Of a DNA stretch of 64,000 nt, positions 46,483-57,259 are shown in pieces. Position numbers and translations under genes: made by a program. This DNA is from Scleromitrula shiraiana (taxonomy: Eukaryota; Ascomycota; Leotiomycetes; Helotiales; Sclerotiniaceae): assembly GCA_028455995.1 (NCBI GenBank), contig JABELC010000005.1, positions 2,542,001 through 2,606,000 of the forward strand. Direction: 5' to 3'. Below the pieces are notes generated by a model. It was not told the origin of the DNA and made no database searches. It saw only the letters and a list, made by a program, of their open reading frames with translations. Positions within the stretch are counted from its first letter, which is position 1, and the number at the start of each line of letters is the position of its first letter.

Positions 46483-47227
46483 ATGAGGTAAGATATTTCA
46501 ATGCTACCTACCTGCATCGATAATGGTGGTTGTAAGCCCACTGTGCTGCAAAAATTTCCAATGGCTTTTGATAAAATTAAATCTAACCGATTAAAAAAAT
46601 AGAATAGAAACCTGTTACTTTTGTTCCCAGCCTTGCTATCCAAGCAAAGGCATAACCTTCGTCCGAAACGATGCGCGAACCTTCCGATTCTGCCGCAGCA
46701 AATGCCACAAGAACGTACGAATATGAATTCCAGTCCCCCATGCAGCAACGAGCTAACCAAAATCCTTCCCACAGTTCAAAATGAAGCGTAATCCTCGCAA
46801 ACTCAAATGGACCAAGGCATTCCGCAAAGCCGCAGGCAAAGAGATGGTCGTCGACAGCACGCTCAACTTCGCCGCTCGTCGCAACGTTCCCGTTCGTTAT
46901 AATCGCGAACATATTGCTACGACTCTTAAGGCTATGCAGAGAGTGGCTGAGATTAGACAAAGAAGAGAGAGAGTATTCTACAAGAAGAGAATGGAGGGTA
47001 ACAAGGAGAGACAGAGAGAGGCGAACAGGAAATTGGTTGCTGAGAACGCGCATCTGTTGCCCAAGATGCGTGGTAGTGAGAAGAAGAGATTGGCAGAGTT
47101 GGGTGAGGAGGTTGAGGAAGTGGATATGGAGACAAGTCAAAGCAAGGTATTCGGCAAGCAGAAGATTAGGCAGAAGGCTTTGGTTGGAGGTGGTGTTGAG
47201 GATGAAATGGAAATGGATATGGACTAA
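46483..47227 (+). CDS. rlp24: 60S ribosome biogenesis factor Rlp24
   Basis: Exons 46483-46487, 46603-46714 and 46775-47227 give 189 residues. The first exon holds only ATG plus AG; with it the protein begins MRIETCYFCSQPCYPSKG, the normal L24e start, whereas without it no start fits. The zinc ribbon has CYFC..(about 6-9) and FCRSKCHKNF. The L24e fold is followed by MKRNPRKLKWTKAFRKAAGKEM and a long basic helical tail. Rlp24 is the place-holder for eL24 on pre-60S particles and recruits the AAA ATPase Drg1. Length and acidic end are normal. Confidence 0.95.
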
Positions 47228-47512
47228 AGGATTGGTTACGATGTTATATTGGGGGGGCAGCATGTGCATTGAAAGTTATTAAAGGACGAAATACCGGTCT
47301 CGATATTTTCGAAGATCTCAATACCTGGAGGAAAGCAACTCACGAAAACCTTTTACAAGACTGAAAAGAAAGTCAAGCTGGAGTTAGGGATTTGTAAAAT
47401 GGGCGTTTTGGTATCACTAATGTTCTTTACACAAAAATCAGAAACGTTCATCTATGTCTATATCTACGTTCCTGCGAGATCGAGTTCATGAATCGTCCAA
47501 TATCCTCCTCGC

Positions 47513-48569
47513 TCACTTAGCATTTGCAACTGCAGCAGAGTCCTGTGAACTAAAGTCAGTGTGAATCTATACAAGAGGAACAGTGAAATCTTACCAAATA
47601 AACTTGGTAGAAACTCAACTTCCACTTCTCGCCTTCCTTGACTAGTTGTGCTCTTCCAGCCCACTCGACCTATATATTATATTCAGTTAGGTCTTTCTCT
47701 TGAAAGCGACAAAAGTTGAAAAAGGAGAAAGGAATATACTAACCTCGGCTTTCTTCCCATCTTTCAACGTAAACTATGAATCACCGATATTAGCACCTAC
47801 TGCCCATTCATTCATTCATTCATTCATCCATCCATCCATCCATCCACTACCCATCCAGTCAATTTCCATCCACTACCCATCCAATCTCCAAACCCAGTCC
47901 TCTCCACTCCCACTCTTCCCCTCATCTCCCTCCACCCCCAAGAAACCCCACCCTCACCATCCTCTCCCCAAATTTCTCCTCCTCCTCCTCCCATTAGAAA
48001 CAAGGAAAAAAAGAACTCACCACCACAACCCCAAAAAGCATAACCTCACTCGCCCCCTCCCCAAACGGGAAAACCTTCTTGACAGTATGCTGCCTACTAG
48101 CCACCTTCTCCCACATAGTTTTTCTAAACGCCGTGATTTCTATCCCATTGAATCGTTAGCAAATATTTTGATTACTTAACCAAATCATTTCGCCTCTCTC
48201 TCTCTCTCTCTCTCTCTGTTTGGTCTTCGCTTTCTCCTCTCTCCTCTCTCCATCCATCCATCCATCCATCTCCAGGATGAAGATGCAAAGTCCCCAACCC
48301 CCAAACCCCAACCCCCAACCCCCAAAACCCCAAACCCCAAACCCCAAAAACTAAAAGCCAAAAGAAAAGAAACAAACCAACCCACCATCCCTCCCAAAAC
48401 TCCTCTTACTCCCCAAAACAAACTCCGCATCCCCCGTAAACTGATCTACGTATTCCTCCAGCGCATGCGGATTATCCGAGATGCTATAGAACTGTTCGAT
48501 GAAACGTATGATTTCCTGGTTCAAGGGTGGGGAGGAGGGGTGGGCGAATTGGTAGCTGTGTTGGGACAT
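47513..48569 (-). CDS. SnoaL/NTF2-like small protein
   Basis: Five exons (48386-48569, 48021-48139, 47744-47773, 47595-47669, 47513-47542) give 145 residues; two exons are 30 nt each. The cone-shaped NTF2-like fold is suggested by the N-terminal helix LNQEIIRFIEQFYSISDNP, YVDQFTGDAEFVLGSK, ITAFRKTMW, and the strands VMLFGVVVFTLKDGKKAEVEW and GEKWKLSFYQVYLD. No catalytic residues can be assigned; fungal proteins of this size and pattern are conserved but uncharacterised. Intron 1 contains a G-rich repeat on the coding strand (see 48291-48350) and a CT microsatellite. Confidence 0.82.
48291..48350 (-). repeat. G-rich (GGGGTTT/GGGGGTT) repeat in intron 1 of the SnoaL-like gene
   Basis: Read on the coding strand this 60-bp tract has at least seven runs of four or five G separated by T2-T4. 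It is a strong G-quadruplex-forming pattern in DNA and pre-mRNA. The unit differs from the TTAGGG telomere repeat. Confidence 0.8.
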
Positions 48570-48898
48570 ATTTTTATTTTATTTTATTTTTATTTATTTG
48601 TTTTTGTTGATTTGTTTTTGTTGAGTGTTGGTGGTTTGTTTGCTGGGTGGTGGTATTATAATATGTGGATGGTGTCGTAGCGTGAATGTGATGGGTTGTA
48701 TGTATGTATGTATGCATGTATGTATGTATGTATGTAGTACGGTATTTGGGATTTACGATATCGAGGTGGTGTGGATGGATTGTTTATAAGATCGAGTGGG
48801 GGGTGGAGAGGGTGAAACTAGATCGATGGAGCTACGGAGTATTCGTCCGACTTCGCTTAACCTCCGTGAAAAGACTTCGCTCTTTTGGCAATACAAGC

Positions 48899-49411
48899 TA
48901 CTAGTAGATAGATGTCTTTAGCAAGCAAGTTTATCCTTTTAAAAATTTGTTAGCGTTTTGTTAAAATTTTTTTTAGAATTTTAGAAATTTCGAATTTTGA
49001 GCTTAAATTATTTCAATATAAATTAATATAAATAGATTTTTTAAAAATTAAACTTAATTTCTATACTTTATTAACTTGAAATATTTATTTTAAAATAATC
49101 ATTAATAAATTATTTTTTAATTTATTACTACTAGTAGTAAATTTATTTAAAAATCAAAACAATATTCAAGTTCAAGTTATAATTTTTAATAAAATCCGTT
49201 TCCAAGTTGATTTCAACAAAACCTACTAGTATATTTTAAATAAATTGTATTACTAACAAAAAAACAAACTTGAAACTTGCTTCAAGTTACCAAGAACATC
49301 TTGCTTGCACCAACTTGAACGGAAAAGCGAAATCCCTTTACGAAAGTAAAGGGAACTCCGACGACTACTAGTATGTATGGATACGGACTCCGGATTGGAT
49401 TACTAGTAGAT
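48899..49411. repeat. AT-rich island bounded by direct repeats TACTAGTAGAT
   Basis: TACTAGTAGAT occurs exactly at 48899-48909 and 49401-49411, and the palindrome TACTAGTA or close variants recur inside. A 9-bp stem with GAAA loop lies at 49333-49354. This could be a degenerate non-autonomous element with target-site duplication, but no terminal inverted repeat is clear. Confidence 0.35.
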
Positions 49412-49655
49412 GTTATGTGGGGTTAATGTTGATTACTGTTGGTTCTATGAAGCTAGTTCAAGTTATATCGAATAACATCGTAGGTCTTTCGAAGGCCAAG
49501 AGCAATTAGATTGCATGGGGAATAGGCCGCACATATCAACAAGGCAACTTGAACGTCAGTTAATAATAATCAAAATTTGTAAACATTTCATTTTGTATTC
49601 TCAATGTCTTTTAACCTAAAATAATTGATGTCCATGAAAAGAAGGTAGTTCCAAT

Positions 49656-49693
49656 AAGCCAACCCTTAAATAAAAAGCCAACCCTTAAATAAA
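49656..49693. repeat. Perfect 19-bp tandem duplication
   Basis: AAGCCAACCCTTAAATAAA occurs twice back to back, just beyond the pacC stop and probably in its 3' untranslated region. Confidence 0.85.
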
Positions 49694-49846
49694 ACGCCAA
49701 GTATAACTTCCATTGACAGTAAGCCAACCTACCCCTAACCACCTGGCGCCCAGTAAACTTCCGTCGACCATAGGTATAATCCGTTACAAGTAAAAGCAAC
49801 CCCAATAAACAAGAATTCATAAGACTAGATGAGTGACAACTCGAAT

Positions 49847-51952
49847 CTACTCATCATCTGGCAATGTTGGTAAAACAGGGTACAAATTGTCGGTGGTTTT
49901 CTCAATCTTTACCTCGACAACCTTATCAGTACCAGTCATCGCAACATCTTCATCTTCTTCGTATTGTTTATTCTTGAGACGATCACTAACGTAATGTCTC
50001 AAAGCTTCAATGACACGAATGTTCTCGATCCATGCCTCTTCGGCTCTATCTCTAGCGCTATCGCCACTATCTGTAGAATGGCCACCGGGTGAAGTAACGC
50101 CAGATAGAGCTGGGTCAATATTATTGGAGACTTCACTCTTAATGATAGTATCTGGACGAGGTGTTCCCTCCTTTGGAGATGGAGTTGGGGAGCTAGCTGA
50201 ATCGTCCGTGACCTCCACACGTGGGGCAGCACTGCGTTGAAGTACACCACCAGACCAACGGCGACGCCCATCATTATCGTAGCTTGGACCAAGAGTTGAT
50301 GTTGGTGCTGTAGTGGTGTGGTGTGGTGAGTAACCAAGAGATACAGCTGGTAGACTAGGATATGCTGCAGTAGATGCTGTGGAACTATGGCGAGAAACTG
50401 GCGATAACCCACTAGAAGACATTGGGGAGTTTCCAGATGTATATGAAGCAGAGCTTGAGGGTGTCAATGCTGGGGTGCCTCCTGAAATTGAGTGATTTGA
50501 GTGGGTTGCAGTCATTGGTGCAGATACATAGGAGGATGAGACATGTGGAGCCATAGATCCGATGTTGTGGGTGGTTGTTTGTGGTGGTGAGTGACTTTGA
50601 CGGAAATTGACACCTTGGTGAGTGTAATGAGAACCTGGTTGGTGAATTCCAGCTGCAGCTGCAGCATTTGAGCTCTCATAAACAGTTGACTGCATTTGTT
50701 CCAAGAATGTATCAACACTCATGAGATCGTTTCTGGTCTTTAAAGCTGGTAAAGGGAGAGAGTATTGATGTTGCGGCATATGACCAGCGTGGCCATGTCC
50801 ACCTCCATGTCCATCAACGGAGACCATCTGAGGTCCGGCATGCATAAAGTCAGAAATACCACCGCCGTGAAGGGAAATTCCTTGCAAAGCCATCAATCTT
50901 TGTCCAACTTGATGATAAGAAGTAGGATCAATTTGACGACGCTTAGCATCGCCGAAGAAATCATTCAAGGCGGCATCATAGCCACGCTTTCTCTCATCAT
51001 AGATGGAATGATGGCTAAGATTACTGCTATGGCTCATGGGATAGTAAACTGGTCCTCCATAGGCTGACTGTTGTTGAGGTGCAGGTGCATAGTAGCTATT
51101 ATGACCAGTGTGATGAGCGCTGCCATAAGCTCCCGATCCGGGATGCATTTGAGCAGTGTGATCATAATAACCAGTTGTGTTTGCTGCAAGGTTTTGCAAA
51201 TTAGCGATCACTACTTTCATAGGTTAGAAACAGTGATAAATAAAGACATTGTGTGCCCCTTACGTACCTTTACCGCCTCCTTGTCTATAACCTCCATTTT
51301 GACCACCAGGTTGATCTGGAGATCTCAACAATACAGATTCATCGGCATGAGTCTGATGAAAATTGTTAGAAAAAACTTGGTTAATGGAATTTCGAATAAA
51401 CATACCTTGACATGCTTCTTCAAATCCTGAGGACGCTTGAAAGCTTTACCACAGAATTCACATTTGTGAGGTTTGAGTGGAACGTGAACTCGAATATGAG
51501 AAGTGATATGATCACGCTTAACGGTTGTAGTACGGCAAGAATTCCAACCACATGTGAGGTTTAAATTATTGGTACTCTTTCTTCCAACATGCTTTTCGCA
51601 AATATGTTCCTAATAGAGGTGTTAGCGATTGTGGTGGTATAATTGTATAGATGATGAATAGATGAATAGATGGATGGATGTATGGATGTATGTATAGAAG
51701 GAAAGATGAGATGAAACTTACAAACAATGCTTCTGCGGTTGCACATCTCTCAGAACATTTCTCCCATTGACATAACAAACTATCATCAACAACAATATTT
51801 TGTTGTTGTAATGTAGTATCTGTTGATGTAGTAGTAGGACTTGTATTTTTAATTGAATTTGTATTTGTATTTGTATTGGAAGATGTATTGATTGATTGAG
51901 ATTGAACAGACTGTTGCTGTTGCTGCTGTTGATTCTGATCTTGTGTAGACAT
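49847..51952 (-). CDS. pacC: PacC/Rim101 ambient-pH zinc-finger transcription factor
   Basis: Exons 51722-51952, 51406-51609, 51268-51352 and 49847-51210 give 627 residues; the last acceptor is an AAGTAG tandem, so one extra Val is possible. A poly-Gln start precedes three C2H2 fingers: LLCQWEKCSERC..HICEKHVG, LTCGWNSCRTTTVKRDHITSH and HKCEFCGKAFKRPQDLKKH. Then come the conserved RKRGYDAALNDFFGDAKRRQ and a Ser/Pro-rich region. Two YPxL motifs, YPSL near 453 and YPVL near 617, fit PalA/Rim20 docking around the pH-dependent cleavage region. The protein is cleaved at alkaline pH, then activates alkaline and represses acid genes through GCCARG. Its own upstream DNA has eight GCCAAG sites. Confidence 0.96.
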
Positions 51953-54385
51953 TGGTGCTGGGTGGGACTGTTATTGACAGCCAATGAAAGAAGTTCGGCT
52001 ATTGTACCAGACTAACGATGTATGGTAATAAATAAATAAATAAATTAATATATTGGTATAAATCTTCTTTCTGTGAATCTGAAACTGATTTTGATCATGT
52101 ATCAAAAAAAAGATTTTGATATTGAAAGAGAATGAAGAAGAAAAATGTTGTGTAAAAATAAGAAGAGTTAATGGAAGTTTTGACAGCAACTTTCTTTCTT
52201 AACACGCGATGGAGGAAGTTGGGTCCTTGGGTCCTTCTTGTAATCGGATAATTTGACAAACTCGGCGGGACCAAGTCTTGGCAAAATTCTTGGCATTCTT
52301 TAATAAGTCTAGCTTCCACTCAAAGTTTCTTGGCATTCCACTCGCTTCAAACATAACCTACCATTATAATTGGTTTAAATATCTTGGCTTGTATTAGAAG
52401 GGGGTGAGAGAGTTTTGTAGGGATAGAAAATCAAAAAAATCATTGTATAGTTTATTAGTAATAATTAGTAAATGCCCTTATTATTAGAGTAGTTAGTACG
52501 TACTCAAGTGCGTAAGCTCATTATTATGGGCATAGAACATTCTCCTTCCTCTATTTTTTACTTTCTGCTAATTTCTCTTACCATTTTTCATCATTTTCAT
52601 CATTTTCATCATTTTCATTATTTTTATTATTTTCATTATCCAAGAGATTGCGCCCCGATGAGCCAAGAACGGAGTTACTTGGCCATTATTGGCTTTACGC
52701 ATTCTCTTGGCAACTTGGCTGTGTTTTTCCTCCACCTCCATCATCAAGAAAAGTTTCACGTCAGACGATTAATGAATGAATGTCCGTATTGTTAATTTTA
52801 ATTGCCAATACGAGGGGAATTTGAGGGAATTCCTAACCGCTTAAAAATTCAAAGAGCCTAATGCATAAATTAAAGTTCAGATCATTCATCATATTATATT
52901 CATTATATTCATCATATTTATCATATTATTTATCATATTCATACCTCTACATATGAAATCATATCTTTTCATTTGGAGGCGTGGGAAAGAATTTACTAGG
53001 AAAGAATTTACTAAGAGATAATCAATAGTGAAAGAAGGTACAAAGGATGAATGGAATGATGATAAATAATAAGATCGATCATGTACGGACGGAGTATGCG
53101 AATCGCATATTATTTTGTTGAGAAGTTGGTTATTAGTTCATGTCGATAATAGAGTTCGTAACTTGTACGACGTCGTCAATACTACTACGAAGTACTTTAT
53201 TAGTATAGAAACTTACTTATACTAGATCACGTTTACTATTAGAAAATTGTATCATTAGAGATTCTCACATAGAAGCTAATAAATAGAAGCTAAATAAAAA
53301 ATCTACTTTGTAACTACGAGTATAAGAGTATAAGAGTATAAGAGTATCTGAAGATTCATATCAAACTCAAGTTATCAATCCATAAATAACAAAGATCAAT
53401 CAATGCATTTATGATCCATCATTCATTCATACCTATCGCTATTCAATAAACTGTAGGCTACGTATAATAATAAATGTCAATAGAGAAAATATCTCATGCA
53501 CATGCAATAATGATCATACTTCCTTCCATACACCAAATGCATTCGATTCATGCGGGAAGATTGATGGGGTCAAAAACTTTCAGCTGCAACTATAAAAGTT
53601 CACTTATTTAATAATGACCCTCGGAAGCATTAGCTAGTTAATTTTATGCATGAAAATATTTTTTTTTTTTTTCATTAATAATATTAATAATAAATAATAT
53701 GCTCAAGTTTATGAAAATATTTATTATCCATTAGAACTACCGATGATAATTGCCCAGACCTTGGCCCTCCCGCCACCATTTTTATCCTCCTTTCTTCCAA
53801 GTTTTCCCTCTTCTCCCTCCGCCCCAAGAATTTCCACTCAACATTGCCAATTCTTTACTTAATTATTTTTCCGAACTGCTCTTTTGGAATTTGAGAATTT
53901 ATTATTCAATGGAAGAATTACTAATGGTATGAAATTAACCTTTGCATGTGATTGTTTGTCTGTCAATTCGTTTTGTGCGATATCTAAATGAGACATATCG
54001 AGAGTGATAACTTGAATGAGTCACTGGCCGAGAGCTCAGGTTCAATTTATGGGCCATCCTTTCAAAAAGTCTCACGACAATGACTCCGTGTCATAGCATC
54101 CTTCGTCGTGCTCATAGATAGGCAGTGTAAGTAGATTGATATAATGGTGATGATAATAATACTTCAGGTTTCAAACAATCCAAGTGCTTTGCTCTGTCAA
54201 GTTTAATTATTCTCTTCGAAATTGTGTATTTATATCGATTTGCATATACAAGTACCCATCTTACTTTCTTCGTAGATTTCATTGCATTTGTAGCAGTTCA
54301 TTATACCCAAAGAATTCAATTCTTTATTCTTCTTCTTCTTCCTCATTCCAAGATTTTCCCCAGTTCCAAGACAAAATTGTCCCTC
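51953..54385. other. 2.4-kb divergent intergenic region (pacC promoter and leader of the MJ1316 gene)
   Basis: No gene is supported. GCCAAG sites are at 52277-52719. A 10-bp repeat with core CATTTTCAT lies near 52585-52637. The part from 52840 to 53720 is AT-rich with several short repeats (for example TATAAGAG near 53322-53345). Small frames such as 53750-53932 lack family resemblance. Confidence 0.65.
52277..52719. promoter_or_regulatory. Cluster of eight PacC sites GCCAAG upstream of pacC
   Basis: CTTGGC (GCCAAG on the pacC coding strand) starts at 52277, 52289, 52329, 52383, 52678, 52706 and 52714; GCCAAG on the + strand starts at 52662. They lie 325-767 bp from the pacC start. GCCARG is the known PacC core site, and pacC is known to be alkaline-induced in Aspergillus, so positive autoregulation is likely. 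Confidence 0.75.
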
Positions 54386-56135
54386 ATGGCTACTGGTAGT
54401 GCTTCCCCCGACTCCAGTCCCTCCCAAACAATGCCAACATATCTCCAAGAAGATTTCCAAGCACCCACCCCCGAATGGTGGAATTCAAACGTACAACCCG
54501 GATTCGAAACGTTGAAGAAACTTCTTGGAGTACAATCCTCCCAAGACCAAGGCCAAGATAACGGAGATGACCATGAAAGCCAAGACGGCGAAGCAATCCC
54601 AAGCGCTCGACAAGCAAGACTAGCCGCCCTCCCAAAGCTTGTGCTGTTTGCAACGGGCACTCACGCTTTGAGATGTGCGGCTAGAAACGAAACGTTGGAC
54701 TGTGTTGCTTTTGGTACTACCTCTTCGAAACTTTTCGTAGACGTTTTGTGGGAGTCTATTCAGGAGGCCCAGGCTCTAGATCCCAATAAACTTATCTCTG
54801 TGCATGCGGTTCGAGCGGGCGTTCATCCTTCGTTTACTATCCGTATCAATTCTTGTGTTTTTGAGATTACATATGCTTGTTGTGAGAAGTTATTAAGAAA
54901 GTATGTTTATCGATTGTGATTCTTCCCCCTGGCCTAACTTCCACCCAAGTCCAATGATCTAATTGACTTGGTCAAGTGAAAGTTTGATATTTCTAACAAA
55001 TTATGCAGTTATGATACTATATTCGATGCAAACATCGAGAATTGTAATGATAAATGGGCTCTCCAACAAATCGAAAAACTTAGATCCATAGAATCTACAG
55101 GTAAGAGCATACCTCGCAGCATGAATCACAACTCTTCTCTTCTCATCATGTGCTTTTTCACAATAATCATAAAACACTAACATATGCATCAAACAGTCAA
55201 ACTATCTCCTTTCCTAGATGTAGCATACCACTATATCCGAGCTTGGGCAATCCTATCAGGATTATGTGGAAATTTCTTCATAGGAGGAGTGACCCCTACA
55301 TCAATATTAGCACTTCTTCAAGAATCCACCACGAATCTTGAAGTTCAAAATCGCAGTCTAAATGGACTTATTAGTCAATTCTTCAACTACTATGGAGAGG
55401 ACGTTGAACAGAAGAAGTTATCTTCCGTTTTGATCAAGTAGGCGTTTAACTCCTTTGTTGTTCGGGACTGCTAATTCTAATAATCACAGATGGCAAGCAG
55501 CAGATGCTCGATCACTGCAATTGATATCTCGCAAGATACAAGATATGAATCTAATGATCAAAGAGAGGTCTCGAGATTTACAATCCAATCCCTCATATGT
55601 TCACGAGATTTTAAAGACAGTTCAATCACAACCCCTATCCAAAAGAATCAACAGCCCCTACATCATCGAGATCAATTTCATAAATTCGGCCACGTCATCC
55701 TCGGAATGTTTGGCATGGTTATCTATGTTAAAGAAGCGATTAGCAAAATTCAGAACATGTATGTCTATTTATCCCCTTATATCCGATCTGTTCTATTCTA
55801 ACCCATTGAATCCAATCGATAACACATTTACTAATAACCTCCCAGCACTATCCCAATCCCTCCCCCCGCAAACAATCATCCACCCCTGGCCCACCCAACT
55901 CGTAACAATTACCGCCCTCGACACAGCCCCCGTCTACGAAGGCACCTTTCTAATCGGCCTCTCCCCCTCATCATCATCATCATCACCACCATCACCACCA
56001 TCACCACCACTCAACACAACCCCCCTCCACCCCCTCCTAGAAGAATGGGAAGATCTCATCCGCAAAGACAAACTAACCACAAACGACTGCCACCTCTTCG
56101 TAACCCTATCATCTATCACCGAGGACTCAAATTCC

Positions 56136-56166
<31 letters not shown>

Positions 56167-56558
56167 CCCTCCGTCCCTGCACCCGAAAATGGATACTCCC
56201 CTCCCTCTCTCCACCCCCACCCCCATCCTCATCCCCATCCTCATCCCCATCCTCATCCCCATCATCATCCCAACCCCACCACCCCCCTCCTCTCCCCCCA
56301 CCCAAAACCAAACTCCCCCCCCTCCGCCCCTTCTCCACCATCCTCTCCCGTCTCCGCCACGACCCCACCTACCCGCTCGATTCCTTCCAAATCGGCTACC
56401 TCGATCGCCATTGCGCCGTGCCGTTGACGAAGCGAGCGAGCGAGTGGAAGACGGACACGATGGATGAGGAGTGGATTCCTGAGCATCGGGTGCTTTGGGC
56501 TTGGGAGGATGGGGATGGGGATGGGGATGGGGAGAGGGATGAGCGGGGTAATGGAGAG

Positions 56559-56591
<33 letters not shown>

Positions 56592-56678
56592 GGGAAGGGC
56601 AGGTATGTGTGGCATAGGGAGAGGAGGTTGGATTTGGTGTTTGGGAGTGGGGGGTGGGGTGGGGTGGTGAGTAAATGA
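54386..56678 (+). CDS. Poly(A)-polymerase-like protein with degenerate nucleotidyltransferase site and C-terminal MJ1316 domain
   Basis: Five exons (54386-54900, 55009-55100, 55197-55437, 55490-55758, 55846-56678) give 649 residues. Residues about 85-170 resemble the nucleotidyltransferase domain (FATGTHALRCAARNETLDCV), about 205-250 the poly(A) polymerase central domain (LDVAYHYIRAWAILSGLCGN) and about 310-390 its RNA-binding domain (YIIEINFINS..LAWLSMLKKRL..IHPWP). The DxD site reads TLD and the third Asp position reads FEITYA, so catalysis is doubtful. Residues about 535-645 match the MJ1316/DUF504 RNA-end-recognition domain: ILSRLRHDPTYPLDSFQIGYLDRH, EEWIPEHRVLW and YVWHRERRLDLVF, interrupted by a DG and GM hexanucleotide-repeat insert. 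Poly-Ser, poly-Pro and poly-Asn tracts lie before it. A role in RNA-end sensing or repair is inference. Confidence 0.8.
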
Positions 56679-57259
56679 GTGAGTTGGATAGATAGATAGA
56701 TAGGTAGGTAATAAATAGGAAGGAAGGAAAGAAAGAAAAAAAGAAAGAAAGAAAATAAATACGATGATATGATATTATCAATAATTCGCATTAGATACTG
56801 TATCATTTCATCTCAATTAGCTGAGCAGAATATAACGAGCATATTATATTATCCCTTCCAATACTTTGGATCGTTATATCTCAACATAGATAGATAGATG
56901 ACTAGACAGGTAGGTAAACAGGCAATCAGGACTAGTACATGTATTTTCATCCGTCTATCCGTCCATCCGTCCATCCGTCCATCCGTCCATCCGTCCACTC
57001 GTCCATCCACCACCATCATCACCCCCACAACATCCTACACCCCAGTAATACATCTACATAACCTCTACACCTACAAGCGCACAAAACTGATTGCACATCC
57101 ATCCATCCTCTATAATAGGGGTAATAGACACCCACCCAACCCAACCGAACCAGTCCAAATGAATCAACCATTTGATCCATCTCACCTGTAGTATGCACCC
57201 ATAACTCCTGCTTCATTTCATACACTACATATCTTCCCAAGAAGAGGTATTCTCTATAT
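56679..57259. other. Convergent intergenic region with microsatellites
   Basis: No gene is supported. GATA and GAAA microsatellites near 56690-56755 are followed by an 8-bp tandem repeat at 56949-57008. Confidence 0.7.
56949..57008. repeat. 8-bp tandem repeat ATCCGTCC, about seven copies
   Basis: ATCCGTCC units run with single-base variants at both ends; intergenic. Confidence 0.9.

Larger units (their letters stand above)
48570..49846. other. Intergenic region with AT-rich island between the SnoaL-like gene and pacC
   Basis: No gene. A GTAT microsatellite lies at about 48697-48735. From 48905 to 49300 the sequence is almost pure A/T. Two 11-bp direct repeats (48899 and 49401) and a strong hairpin (49333-49354) flank the island. 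A 19-bp tandem duplication lies at 49656-49693. Confidence 0.65.

Noticed and set aside
48291..48350. Telomere-like CCCCAAA repeat
   Set aside because: Filamentous ascomycete telomeres use TTAGGG; this tract is short, intronic and variable in unit length.
54224..54385. 54-residue hydrophobic extension of the poly(A)-polymerase-like protein
   Set aside because: It could pass for a signal anchor, but the base composition is that of a leader, and the ATG at 54386 fits the soluble family better.
56116..56781. Long - strand frames opposite the MJ1316 gene
   Set aside because: They are made of translated microsatellites (HPHPHP, CCCCC, GMRMGMRMG) and have no conserved motif.
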